Counted from the stretch's first letter, positions 35,699 to 44,496 are shown. The stretch is 64,000 nucleotides of DNA from JBAXTE01 sp963556065 (GCA_963556065.3 CAUVYH020000010.1:105266-169265), one strand, 5' to 3'. Made by a program: numbers and translations. The notes: a model not told the origin generated them from the sequence alone.

Positions 35699-36943
35699 AT
35701 GAGTCTATCAATGATACTTATTATCAGCAGTGTAATCTTTTTGTTGGTTACATTGATATTAGTAGGAATGCTGATTTATGCCCGTACAAAGTTAATGCCT
35801 ACGGGAAACGTGAAAATTCTAATAAACGAAGAAAAAGAACTCGAAGTAGAAACGGGATCCACTTTGTTATCGACACTTTCTAATCAAAAGATATTTCTCC
35901 CTTCTGCTTGCGGTGGCGGTGGAACCTGTGGAATGTGTAAATGCCAAATTCTCGAAGGCGGTGGAGATGTTCTACCCACCGAAACAGGCCACCTTAATAG
36001 AAAGATGCAAGCTGAGCATTGGCGTTTGGGATGTCAGGTCAAGGTAAAGAGCGATATGAAAATAGACATTCCAAAATCAATTTTCGGAATAAAAAAATGG
36101 GAATGTGAAGTGATCTCAAATCGTAACGTGGCTACATTCATCAAAGAGTTTGTAGTTAAATTACCGGAAGGGGAGCGTCTCGATTTTAGAAGTGGCGGGT
36201 ATATTCAGATTGACGTTCCGGAGTGTGAAGTTGACTATAAAGACATTCGTGTTGAAGAGGAATATCGATCCGACTGGGATTCTATGAAAATATGGGATTT
36301 GAAGATGAAAAATCACGAACCTGTTTTCAGAGCATATTCCATGGCCAATCATCCGGCAGAAGGAAATATTATTATGTTGAATATTCGTATTGCCACGCCG
36401 CCTTGGGATAAAAAGAAAAATACATTTATGAAAGTAAACCCCGGAATTTGCTCTTCATATCTTTTTTCCAGAAAAGCGGGGGATAAGGTGACAATCTCCG
36501 GACCTTACGGTGAATTTCATATTAAAGACACACAAAAAGAGATGATGTTTATCGGTGGGGGAGCAGGAATGGCTCCCATGCGTTCACATATTTTTGATCA
36601 GTTTGAAACACTAAAAACCAAACGTAAAGCTACTTTTTGGTATGGTGGCCGATCGTTGCGGGAACTTTTTTATGTGGAGGATTTTGAAAGAATAGAACGG
36701 GAAAATTCAAACTTTAAGTTTAAAATTGCCCTTTCGGAACCAAGGGCGGAAGATCATTGGGTGGGTGCTGTAGGCTTTATCCATCAGGTAATTAAGGATG
36801 AGTATTTAGACAAACACCCCGAGCCGGAAGAAATAGAATATTACCTCTGTGGGCCTCCTCAAATGAACGATGCCGTCCAAAAAATGCTCGACGAAATGGG
36901 CGTTCCTGCCGAAAATATCGCTTTTGATGATTTTGGAGGATAA
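35699..36943 (+). CDS. nqrF: Na+-translocating NADH:quinone reductase subunit F
   Basis: A 414-residue NADH-oxidising subunit. An N-terminal helix (about 4-26) anchors it. The 2Fe-2S ferredoxin domain has ACGGGGTCGMCKCQI plus GCQV (four Cys), and the ferredoxin-reductase domain has FRAYSMANHP for FAD and MFIGGGAGMAPMRSH for NADH, ending in YLCGPPQMNDAV. Last gene of the operon; a bidirectional terminator follows at 36973-37005. Confidence 0.96.
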   Translation: MSLSMILIISSVIFLLVTLILVGMLIYARTKLMPTGNVKILINEEKELEVETGSTLLSTLSNQKIFLPSACGGGGTCGMCKCQILEGGGDVLPTETGHLNRKMQAEHWRLGCQVKVKSDMKIDIPKSIFGIKKWECEVISNRNVATFIKEFVVKLPEGERLDFRSGGYIQIDVPECEVDYKDIRVEEEYRSDWDSMKIWDLKMKNHEPVFRAYSMANHPAEGNIIMLNIRIATPPWDKKKNTFMKVNPGICSSYLFSRKAGDKVTISGPYGEFHIKDTQKEMMFIGGGAGMAPMRSHIFDQFETLKTKRKATFWYGGRSLRELFYVEDFERIERENSNFKFKIALSEPRAEDHWVGAVGFIHQVIKDEYLDKHPEPEEIEYYLCGPPQMNDAVQKMLDEMGVPAENIAFDDFGG

Positions 36944-36972
36944 CCTTTGTCTTATAATATTGCTATTTAAGA

Positions 36973-37005
36973 AGAAAGCCTCAATCAAATAAATTGAGGC
37001 TTTCT
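36973..37005. terminator. Bidirectional terminator between nqrF and the gapN-like gene
   Basis: Perfect 13-bp stem AGAAAGCCTCAAT/ATTGAGGCTTTCT (36973-36985, 36993-37005) between two convergent genes, with T-rich flanks on both strands. Confidence 0.85.
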
Positions 37006-37028
37006 TTGTTCTATAGATATTATTTGCG

Positions 37029-38639
37029 CTAAAAAATAAAGTCTGTAGATAAAAAATCGGATTTATTTCCCTTGACGATTTCCTTAATTATTTCTTTATT
37101 TAGATTATTGTCTTTAATGGCACAAAGTGTCCTAATTGAAAAAACACGCAACGCATCGCTTACGGATAAAGTTCCTTCTGCAGAATCCTTACGACCGGTA
37201 AACGGGAAGTTATCGGGGCCACGCTGACATTGTGCATTCACATTCACTCTGCATACCTGATTTACCAAAGTGTCGATTAGTCGGGCTATTTCGTCCGAAT
37301 TTCTGCCAAAAATAGAAGCTTGCTGCCCATAATCGGAGTTTATTACATAATCTAACGGCTCTTCAATTCTGGAATATCTTACGATCGGCACAATTGGGCC
37401 GAACTGCTCTTCGTGATAGATCTTCATATTACTGTTTACTCCATCTAATATTGCCGGGAAAAATGCAGATTTATGACTTTTTCCACCGTTTGCATTTACT
37501 ATTTTTGCACCATGATTTTTTGCATCCTCAATTAAACTGTTTAAATAGGCAACTTTACCGGGCTCGGGGAGTGGCGTTATGTTCACATTCTCATCCCAAG
37601 GCATACCCAGTACTAAGTTTTCGACCTCCTCGGAAAATTTTTCTATAAAATCATTTGCAATATTTTCGTGGACAAAAATAATCTTCAGTGCGGTGCAACG
37701 CTGCCCGTTAAATGATAAAGCACCTGCAATACACTCTTTAACGGTTTCGTTAATATCTGCATCAGGAAGTATTATGCCCGGATTTTTTGCTTCAAGGCCC
37801 AAAACGCATTTTAACCGATGAGGCTTGGGATGCTGTTTTCTTAGAATATCAGCAACTTTACTTGATCCGATGAAAGCTAAAACATCAATTTTTCCTGATT
37901 CCATCAGCGGTGAAATCACCTGCTCACCTTTGCCGTAAACCGTGTTGATGACTCCTTTTGGGAAGCAACTCTGAAATGCTTGAAGTAACGGAGAATGGAG
38001 CAATACTCCAAGTTTTGGAGGCTTAAAAATGATGGTATTCCCCATGATCAACGCGGGAATTAATGTGGTGAAAGTCTCGTTTAACGGATAATTAAATGGG
38101 CCCATACACAAAACAACACCTAACGGAGCCCTTCTGATTTGAGCGATTATGCCTTGGGTTATGTTGAATCGGGAAGAATCTCTGTCCAAATTTTTTAGCG
38201 CATCAATGGTATCGTAAATATATTCGACCGTTCTGTCAAATTCCTTTTCAGCATCTTTCAAACTTTTTCCGATTTCCCACATTAAAAGTTTTACCACGAT
38301 GTCCCGCTTTTCTTTCATCGAAACGGTAAACTTTTTCATACATTCTATTCGTCGCTCAATAGACATTGATGGCCATTCACCTCTGCCGTAGTCAAAGGCA
38401 TTGTTAGCCGCTTCAAGTGCCGATAGTGCTTCTTTTGTTTCCATTAGTGGATAACTGCCTATCAAATAGGGGTTAATTTCGTCGTCTGTATAAATTGGAG
38501 AACTTACATTTTGAAAAGCTCCTTCCCACTTTCTGATTTCACCATTTATTAGATATTCCGATTGCTCGATGGACTCTTTTAGCTGATGTTTTTCAGGGAT
38601 ATTGTTTTTTTGAGGAAATATTTTTTCGATGGATTTCAT
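37029..38639 (-). CDS. gapN: Aldehyde dehydrogenase, NADP-dependent GAPDH-like (GapN)
   Basis: A 536-residue aldehyde dehydrogenase. The best match in architecture is non-phosphorylating glyceraldehyde-3-phosphate dehydrogenase, which makes 3-phosphoglycerate and NADPH without ATP gain. Seen: GVVLCMGPFNYPLNETFTTL (cofactor and Asn motif), FKPPKLG, FIGSSKVADIL, LGLEAKNPGIIL with the general-base Glu, and FNGQRCTALK with the catalytic Cys. The N-terminal 40 residues are longer than usual. A TAATTTTG -7 box lies 58 bases upstream (minus strand). The substrate assignment rests on overall resemblance. Confidence 0.8.
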   Translation of the reverse strand: MKSIEKIFPQKNNIPEKHQLKESIEQSEYLINGEIRKWEGAFQNVSSPIYTDDEINPYLIGSYPLMETKEALSALEAANNAFDYGRGEWPSMSIERRIECMKKFTVSMKEKRDIVVKLLMWEIGKSLKDAEKEFDRTVEYIYDTIDALKNLDRDSSRFNITQGIIAQIRRAPLGVVLCMGPFNYPLNETFTTLIPALIMGNTIIFKPPKLGVLLHSPLLQAFQSCFPKGVINTVYGKGEQVISPLMESGKIDVLAFIGSSKVADILRKQHPKPHRLKCVLGLEAKNPGIILPDADINETVKECIAGALSFNGQRCTALKIIFVHENIANDFIEKFSEEVENLVLGMPWDENVNITPLPEPGKVAYLNSLIEDAKNHGAKIVNANGGKSHKSAFFPAILDGVNSNMKIYHEEQFGPIVPIVRYSRIEEPLDYVINSDYGQQASIFGRNSDEIARLIDTLVNQVCRVNVNAQCQRGPDNFPFTGRKDSAEGTLSVSDALRVFSIRTLCAIKDNNLNKEIIKEIVKGNKSDFLSTDFIF

Positions 38640-38799
38640 TATCGTTTTTTTAAATGATTTAAGTTTGGTTGAATGATGGAACCTTGCCTATTGACGCAAA
38701 ATTATTTGAAAACTTTGGAAGATAAAAACTAAGCTTGTAATATTTTTGCAAGATACTAACTGTATTTTATTCTATTCAGACTTTTTACTTTTTTCCTTT

Positions 38800-39162
38800 C
38801 TAACTTAATTTTCCATCAATTACCACAAAGCAGTAATTGTCTTCCGAAACAAGAAAACCATATTCGAAGCAGTATTGGTAATGGTCTCCTTTCTGGGTGG
38901 TGAACTCGTGGGTGTGAAATTTAAAGTTGTAGCCCATTTCCACCATTTTGTCTTTACTTACCCGTTGTTTGCCTTCGGGCGCGAGGGTTTGCAGGATTCT
39001 GCGATTTTTTCGTAATATATTGCTTATATTTCTAACTACGGCATTGGTGTCGCTGTTCAACCGGTTATTATAAGTGTTGCGACACTGGTCCGAACAAAAT
39101 TTTTTATCCGATCTGCCTAAAATCGGTTCTCCACATTCGATGCATGTTTTTTTCTCTTCCAT
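38800..39162 (-). CDS. Zn-ribbon protein, unknown function
   Basis: A 120-residue protein. The N-terminal treble-clef/zinc ribbon reads CIECGEPILGRSDKKFCSDQC (C-x2-C then C-x3-C), followed by RNTYNNRLNSD, a helical stretch and a beta-rich C-terminus. It resembles small Bacteroidota proteins of unknown role with a DUF2116-like ribbon. It has its own consensus promoter and is divergent from the ssb cluster. Confidence 0.75.
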   Translation of the reverse strand: MEEKKTCIECGEPILGRSDKKFCSDQCRNTYNNRLNSDTNAVVRNISNILRKNRRILQTLAPEGKQRVSKDKMVEMGYNFKFHTHEFTTQKGDHYQYCFEYGFLVSEDNYCFVVIDGKLS

Positions 39163-39181
39163 AATCTATTGTATTGATTTT

Positions 39182-39214
39182 CAAAGATAATAAAAGTTTA
39201 CAAACGATTACAAA
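39182..39214 (-). promoter_or_regulatory. Promoter of the Zn-ribbon gene
   Basis: On the minus strand TTTG (39214-39211), 21 bases, then TATCTTTG (39189-39182), 20 bases before the start codon. Confidence 0.7.
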
Positions 39215-39353
39215 CATTTTTTAATAATTATTGTCGATAGTAAATGGTTATTAACCGAATCGATTGAATAGTAGGTTGTTACTTTGCATCGTCAAACAGT
39301 GACAATGAAAAATGTTTTAAATTCAAAAAATCAATCAACTAAAAAATTAAATC

Positions 39354-39812
39354 ATGAAAACATTAAACAAAGTAGAACTCGTAGGTTACGTTAGCAATCC
39401 TGAGGTATTAGGCATGGAAAACGGTACGCAATTAATCAAATGTTCGCTGGCTACACACGAAAGTTATAAAAATCGTACCGGTGAGTGGGAAACAGAAACC
39501 ACATGGCACCGGGTTATTTTCTGGAAAAGTTCCAAACGTAATAATTCAATAGAACTTATTAAAGGAATGCGTATTAAAGTATGTGGAAAATTAGTTGTAA
39601 ACCGGTTTACCGATAAAGAAGGAGTTAAACGCACTGCCGTAATCGTACAAGCCAGTGAAATTGAGCCTATAAATGATGAGGAAGCATCACTGGTTGAGGC
39701 GGAAGAACCGATTGTTGATTTTCTCGAAAAAGGGACTGTTATGAGTAATGAATCAATAAGAAATAAAGTAGAAGTGAAAAAATCGAAGAAAAAAGTAATA
39801 GCCAGTTGCTAA
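39354..39812 (+). CDS. Single-stranded DNA-binding protein, paralogue 1
   Basis: A 152-residue OB-fold SSB. MKTLNKVELVGYVSNPEV, KCSLATHESYK, WETETTWHRVIFW and GKLVVNRFTDKEGVKR are the ssDNA-binding core. After about residue 105 the tail is short, acidic then basic (VKKSKKKVIASC), and lacks the DDDIPF-type tip that recruits repair partners. First of three tandem ssb-like genes. Such copies often serve recombination or transfer rather than replication; that is inference. Confidence 0.9.
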   Translation: MKTLNKVELVGYVSNPEVLGMENGTQLIKCSLATHESYKNRTGEWETETTWHRVIFWKSSKRNNSIELIKGMRIKVCGKLVVNRFTDKEGVKRTAVIVQASEIEPINDEEASLVEAEEPIVDFLEKGTVMSNESIRNKVEVKKSKKKVIASC

Positions 39813-39873
39813 TTTCTAAGCGCCAAAAACTAACAGCAATTATTAAAAAATCAAAAACTATAAAAATAAAACG

Positions 39874-40242
39874 ATGAAAACAATTAACAATGTAGAATTA
39901 TTAGGATATGCAGGCAATCCTGAAGTGATTATCATGAAAAACGGAACCGAACTGATTAAATGTTCGTTGGCCACTCACGAAAGCTTTAAAACTAAAGTGG
40001 GAGAATGGGAAACGGAAACAACTTGGCACCGAATTATTTTTTGGAATAATAAGCCGCAGGAAAAAAGCCCGGAAATTACGAAAGGGGCTCGGCTGAAAGT
40101 CAATGGTAAACTCGTCGTAAATCAATATACCGACAAAGACGGGAATAAACGCTCTTCGGTTCTGGTGCAGGCAAATAATATCGATGTAATTGCAAAAGAG
40201 GAAGTAGTTGCAGAGAAGCATGAAGAAGCGATGGTTTTTTAG
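39874..40242 (+). CDS. Single-stranded DNA-binding protein, paralogue 2
   Basis: A 122-residue OB-fold SSB closely similar to the preceding gene (MKTINNVELLGYAGNPEV, KCSLATHESFK, WETETTWHRIIFWNN). It ends EEAMVF without an acidic DIPF tip. It starts 61 bases after paralogue 1, in the same direction. Confidence 0.9.
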   Translation: MKTINNVELLGYAGNPEVIIMKNGTELIKCSLATHESFKTKVGEWETETTWHRIIFWNNKPQEKSPEITKGARLKVNGKLVVNQYTDKDGNKRSSVLVQANNIDVIAKEEVVAEKHEEAMVF

Positions 40243-40327
40243 GAAGTAGAATAAAGAATCAAGAAAACAAAGTCAACAGCCAAAGGCCAACAGCCATTAA
40301 AAAGAATTACATATAAAAGCAAGTATT

Positions 40328-40669
40328 ATGAAAACATTAAATAAAGTAGAGTTAGTCGGCTATGTGAGCAATCCCGAAGTAATGGATCTGAAAAACGGAA
40401 GCAAATTATTCCGGTGTTCGTTAGCGACCCATGAAAGCCATCAGTTGCGAACAGGGGAATGGCAGTCGGAGACCACCTGGCACAACATCGTGATGTGGAA
40501 CGAATATGCCAAGAAAGCTGCGGAAGAGCTGAAAAAGGGAAGCCGAGTTCACCTTAACGGAAAAATTGTGGTGGATCAGTTTACCGATAAGGAGGGCAAA
40601 AAAAGAACGTTTGTTAAAATTCAAGCTTTCGATTACGAGATGGTTAAAGAGGAAGAAATGGTCGATTAG
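40328..40669 (+). CDS. Single-stranded DNA-binding protein, paralogue 3
   Basis: A 113-residue OB-fold SSB (MKTLNKVELVGYVSNPEV, RCSLATHESHQ, WQSETTWHNIVMWNEYAKK, GKIVVDQFTDKEGKKR). It ends KEEEMVD, again without the canonical tip. A very strong terminator follows, so the three genes probably form one transcript. Confidence 0.9.
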   Translation: MKTLNKVELVGYVSNPEVMDLKNGSKLFRCSLATHESHQLRTGEWQSETTWHNIVMWNEYAKKAAEELKKGSRVHLNGKIVVDQFTDKEGKKRTFVKIQAFDYEMVKEEEMVD

Positions 40670-40674
40670 CCAGC

Positions 40675-40715
40675 AGAAAACAAAAGGCGGGGAATTTCCC
40701 CGCCTTTTGTTTTCT
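40675..40715 (+). terminator. Strong terminator of the ssb cluster
   Basis: A perfect 20-bp inverted repeat (40675-40694 with 40696-40715) centred on one T, GC-rich inside (GGCGGGGAA) and A/T-rich outside. Confidence 0.85.
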
Positions 40716-41055
40716 ACTAAAATCCGAATCAATGGTGTTGAACTTAAGAGGCAGGAGAAATTCTTCTAACTTAGTCTCGCCTTGCAATTTTCTCCCGAAG
40801 TTCAGCATCGAATGGAGGTGGTTATTAAGAACTTTAATGATTAATAAATGGTTAATACAAAGCTTTTTTTTGATATAAATTATATTTTGTAAAAACAAAA
40901 ATGTAAATATTTAATTGTCTATATTTGCAGGGAACAAAGGATGGTGAAACCGAAAATGATGTGTTTGGATTTGGATGTGGGAGAATGGTTTTGGCATGCT
41001 TATACATTAGTTATAGCCAAGTTTAAGACGACACGAACGACAAAAAGATATTCGA
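40716..41055. other. Intergenic leader of the second accessory islet
   Basis: No gene seen. At 41010-41024 it carries GTTATAGCCAAGTTT, the exact inverse of 43192-43206 on the far side of the next gene, which looks like a cassette boundary. Confidence 0.5.
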
Positions 41056-41562
41056 ATGAAAATTGGAAGACCCGTAATAATGAAATTATCCGAAATGATT
41101 TGTGGAAATGAAGCATTTAATCACTTTCCTTATCGTTCTTCGTCTCAATTGACAAAATTTTTCATAGACAATGACCTTGACTTTGTTCATGATGGTTCAA
41201 CTCGAAATTCTTGGGTCCAAGACGTTTTAAATAAACTCAATGACCAATCAACTGAACAAGAAAACTTACCAAATAGAGATTTAATTAAAGTAATTACTTC
41301 ATTGGTAAATCCTGACAATTTTCTTTTCGATGAAAAATTAGACCATAAAAAAGCTGTTGAAGATGTAAACAAAGCTTTAAAAACTTCAAAACTTATACTT
41401 AAAGAAAAGGCTGACGGTCAGTATTTATTGACAACATTAACGGGTGAATTTATTTCAACGGATATCAGTGAAATCGAAGCAATCCAACAAATTACTTTCA
41501 CACCATCAGTATTTAAAATTCCAAAGAAACTAACAAATTCAAAATTAATTTCTGTTATGATG

Positions 41563-41572
41563 CCATTCAGTC
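41563..41572 (+). repeat. Target-site duplication, left copy (CCATTCAGTC)
   Basis: Ten bases identical to 42824-42833 on the other side of the insertion element. Confidence 0.93.
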
Positions 41573-42823
41573 CAGGGCTGACGCATTAAAAAATCCATGC
41601 ATTACACATGTGCTTGTTGAATAAAAAAAATTCATAAATAATTGACAATCAAGACTTAAAGTTTGTTTGTTTCAATAAATATTCGTATATTTATCTAATA
41701 ATCAGATAGATATAAAATATGGCGGTTTTAGATTTAAAGTCATATTTTTGGAGCATGAAAGATCCAAGAATAGACAGACGCAAGGTTCATAAAATGGAGG
41801 ATTTGATTTTCATCTCCATTGCTTGCATATTATGCGGAGGCGAGTCATGGTACGATATGGAACTCTATTGCAAGTTGAAATACGATTGGCTTAAAACTAT
41901 TTTAGAACTTCCTGGAGGCATCCCATCACACGACACATTTAACCGGTTTTTCTCAGCTCTTGATCCAAAAGAATTTGAATCCTGTTTTATCAAGTGGACG
42001 AACTCGATAATGGAACGAACGGATGGCGAGGTGATTAGCATTGACGGTAAGACTATGCGTGGAACCAAAGGCGTTGATAAATCTGCAGTTCACATCGTGA
42101 GTGCGTGGGCTGATACAAATGAATTGGTTTTAGGTCAGGTTAAAACCGACCGAAAGAGCAATGAAATCACAGCAATTCCTGAATTGTTGAAAGTTTTATT
42201 GATCGAAAATTGCATTATTACCATTGATGCGATGGGTTGTCAGAAAAGTATTGCGGAACAAATAATCAGTCAAAAAGGAGACTATATACTGGCTGTTAAG
42301 GGCAATCATGGGAATTTGTTGCATGATATGGAAGACAGCTTTAAAATGTTGAAATCCGAAAGCATGTCGGAAGAGCTTGATATGGGACATGGCCGGGTAG
42401 AAACACGCAAATGTTCTGTAGTTACAGATTTCCAACTGGTTGAAAACCCACAGGATTGGATTGGGTTAAAGGCAATTGCCAAAATTGAAAGTGTGCGGTA
42501 TTTTAAGGCGACTAAAAAAACCGAAAGTGATACGAGATATTATATTTGTTCAATTTCAGAATCTGAAAAAATAAACCGGGCAGTGAGAAGCCATTGGGGC
42601 GTTGAAAACAAGTTGCACTGGACTTTAGACATGACATTTAATGAAGATTATCAAAGGGCCAGAACAAAAAATGCAGCACAGAATCTCTCGATGTTAAACA
42701 AGATTTGCTTGAATATTTTAAAAAATGATTCGCTTAAAGCAAGCATAAAGGGAAAACGAAAAGCGGCGGGCTGGGAAAATTCATATTTATTGAAGTTGAT
42801 AAAATTTTAATGCGTCAGCCCTG
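41573..42823 (+). mobile_element. ISAs1-family insertion sequence, intact, 1251 bp
   Basis: Perfect 16-bp terminal inverted repeats CAGGGCTGACGCATTA (41573-41588) and its inverse (42808-42823), one intact transposase gene, and a perfect 10-bp target duplication CCATTCAGTC. All parts needed for transposition look intact, so the insertion is recent and probably still mobile. The transposase stop lies inside the right terminal repeat. Confidence 0.95.
41719..42810 (+). CDS. ISAs1-family transposase
   Basis: A 363-residue DDE transposase. The N-terminal DUF4338-like domain has FWSMKDPRIDRRKVH and GGIPSHDTFNRFFSALDP. The catalytic core has ISIDGKTMRGTKG (first Asp), ITIDAMGCQKSIAEQI (second Asp) and RSHWGVENKLHWTLDMTF (Glu). 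It is full length with an uninterrupted frame. It cuts and moves the surrounding element. Confidence 0.95.
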   Translation: MAVLDLKSYFWSMKDPRIDRRKVHKMEDLIFISIACILCGGESWYDMELYCKLKYDWLKTILELPGGIPSHDTFNRFFSALDPKEFESCFIKWTNSIMERTDGEVISIDGKTMRGTKGVDKSAVHIVSAWADTNELVLGQVKTDRKSNEITAIPELLKVLLIENCIITIDAMGCQKSIAEQIISQKGDYILAVKGNHGNLLHDMEDSFKMLKSESMSEELDMGHGRVETRKCSVVTDFQLVENPQDWIGLKAIAKIESVRYFKATKKTESDTRYYICSISESEKINRAVRSHWGVENKLHWTLDMTFNEDYQRARTKNAAQNLSMLNKICLNILKNDSLKASIKGKRKAAGWENSYLLKLIKF

Positions 42824-42833
42824 CCATTCAGTC
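42824..42833 (+). repeat. Target-site duplication, right copy
   Basis: CCATTCAGTC, identical to 41563-41572; defines the right edge of the insertion element. Confidence 0.93.
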
Positions 42834-43191
42834 CTGCATATCGTGGAACTTATGAAGCCATTAAGCGAGTTGCTGACCATATGGAATTGGAGTGTTTAAG
42901 AGCTGACGATATTTGGGAAAACTCAACTTTTATTCAAGACATTTTTGACTTGATATTTTGTTCCAGAATTGTTATTGTAGACTTTAGTGAACGAAATCCA
43001 AACGTTATGTATGAAACTGGAATTGCTCATACACTTGGGAAAATTGTAATACCAATAACACAATCAATAAATGACATTCCTTCAGACCTTGGGCATCACA
43101 GAGCGTTAAAGTATTTGCCGAATGACGAAGGCTATAGAAATTTATCGAATGAACTTTATAAAAGAATAAAAACAATAATTGAAGAAAAATA

Positions 43192-43330
43192 AAACTTGGC
43201 TATAACAAAGGTTTGCTTTTAGTGGGGTTAAACTAGAAATTGAACAGACAAACAAATTAATAAACGGCATTGACAGGCGAAAAGAAAGTGGGGCATTAAA
43301 CTTGCTGGAAAAGCAAGCCTCGGGAATTGA
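43192..43330 (+). repeat. attC-like imperfect repeat, copy B
   Basis: Directly overlaps the stop of the interrupted gene and ends just before the lipoprotein start. It begins AAACTTGGCTATAAC, the exact inverse of 41010-41024. It aligns over about 130 bp with the minus strand of 16561-16690 (shared TAAC start, CTTTTAG, GACAAACAAA, AGAAAGTGG and GAAAAGCAAGCCTCGGG). The right end (CGGGAATTGA) is degenerate compared with CGGGCGTTAG in copy A. Confidence 0.6.
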
Positions 43331-43343
43331 CGACAAATTAAAA

Positions 43344-44216
43344 ATGAAGAAACTACTTATTTTTATACTTTTCTGTATTTTTGCATCTTCGTGTTGCCAA
43401 TATAAGAGAAATCACATTCTGGATGAAGCATATTCAAGGAATGATGTTCATATGTTGAATAACTATTTTAAAAAATGGGAAAACCAACAGAATTCTATTT
43501 CTGACAATGAATATGATCAACTTTCGGACACTATTCATGATGTATATGAAATTTATAAAGACTTTTTTACGCCCCTTGACATAAAAAGAATTGGGAAATC
43601 AGAATGGGGAGATTCAATTTATATTGGTAAGAAATATTACATAATTCAATCAATCTGTAGTTATTCATTTACGCCGACTTTAGATAAGAAAAAAATTATA
43701 CTTAATAGTCTGGAGAGATACAAATCAGACTCACTAAAATACTTAAAAGAATTAAGCCATTATTTAAAAGATACAACGTGCTTTACTGTTTGGAATTATA
43801 GAGAAGACAATATTCGTTTTTATTCAGAAATGACAATAACTAATTTTAGACCCAAGTTGGATTTTTTGGAAGCAGTTCCATTGTATTATGACTCAAAATA
43901 TCACATTTCAATTGCAAATTTTATTTCAGTCAAAAAAAATAAATTCAGGATAAATAGGAGTAAAAGGGATGACAACACTGATGAAATAAAAACAAAATGG
44001 GCGTTTATAAATCAAGCAATATATATTTATCCGGAGCATTGGGGTGATTACTGGGAAATTAATACATGTCCCTATGTGAAAACGATTGTCTTCGACTATG
44101 ATAGAACAACGGCAATTGTTTTTTTTAGTTTATTTTATCAAGGAGGTCAAGCACTTTACAAAAAAATAAATGGTAAATGGACATTTATTAAATCAGAATT
44201 AACTTTGATTCAATAG
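43344..44216 (+). CDS. Lipoprotein, unknown function
   Basis: A 290-residue protein with a lipoprotein signal peptide (MKKLLIFILFCIFASSC, lipobox FASSC, two adjacent Cys). The mature part is charged and aromatic-rich (YNNYFKKWENQ-like helices, WGDYWEINTCPYVKTIVFD near the C-terminus, INGKWTFIKSELTL). I do not recognise the family; the C-terminal part resembles beta-sandwich uptake-type domains. ATG 43344 is used because the longer frame from 43302 runs through the attC-like repeat. It sits as the second gene of the accessory islet. Confidence 0.65.
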   Translation: MKKLLIFILFCIFASSCCQYKRNHILDEAYSRNDVHMLNNYFKKWENQQNSISDNEYDQLSDTIHDVYEIYKDFFTPLDIKRIGKSEWGDSIYIGKKYYIIQSICSYSFTPTLDKKKIILNSLERYKSDSLKYLKELSHYLKDTTCFTVWNYREDNIRFYSEMTITNFRPKLDFLEAVPLYYDSKYHISIANFISVKKNKFRINRSKRDDNTDEIKTKWAFINQAIYIYPEHWGDYWEINTCPYVKTIVFDYDRTTAIVFFSLFYQGGQALYKKINGKWTFIKSELTLIQ

Positions 44217-44496
44217 AAATCTATACAGGACAAAGCCATGCCATCATCGGAATTTGAATCGACAAAAAAATATATTAACGGCAGTCACATCATTCCTTAA
44301 CTCCATTGGCTTTCGATCCCCTAAAACATTTACCATTGGTGAATCTTCGTTTTTCGGCACTTTCGACTTTCAACTCTTAACTTTATAAACTCAATTCCGT
44401 TTATAACTCGTTCGCTAAAATGTTGTCGGGAGCTCGAAAAAATGTAATTTTGTATATTCATAGATAGTATTTAGAAAATCAGGGAGTAACCGAACA
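44217..44496. other. Intergenic region before parE
   Basis: Contains an AAAGTTGAAAG-type repeat (44359-44392, CTTTCGACTTTCAACTC then TTAACTTTATAAACTC) and the parE promoter (44425-44454). No gene seen. Confidence 0.5.
44425..44454 (+). promoter_or_regulatory. Promoter of parE
   Basis: TTG (44425-44427), 19 bases, TAATTTTG (44447-44454), 42 bases before the ATG. Confidence 0.7.

Larger units (their letters stand above)
41056..43192 (+). pseudogene. Putative defence effector gene interrupted by an insertion sequence
   Basis: Removing the IS (41573-42823) and one target-site copy restores an open frame of 291 codons (41056-41572 joined to 42834-43192). The N-terminal 150 residues (RSSSQLTKFFIDNDLDFVHD, STRNSWVQDVLNKLN, DLIKVITSLVNPDNFLFDE) resemble the N-terminal domains of abortive-infection proteins of the AbiJ type. 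The C-terminal half (ISVMMPFSPAYRGTYEAIK across the junction, RIVIVDFSERNPNVMYETG, IAHTLGK) looks like a nucleoside 2-deoxyribosyltransferase/TIR-like nucleotide-binding domain. The insertion is recent, since no other lesion is visible. The defence role is inferred from architecture and location. Confidence 0.75.

Noticed and set aside
31085..37005. The nqr operon as an Rnf complex
   Set aside because: The first subunit has NqrA features, the NqrB FMN motif SGAT is present, and the last gene is a NADH-oxidising NqrF with FAD and 2Fe-2S; the gene order A-B-C-D-E-F is that of Na+-NQR.
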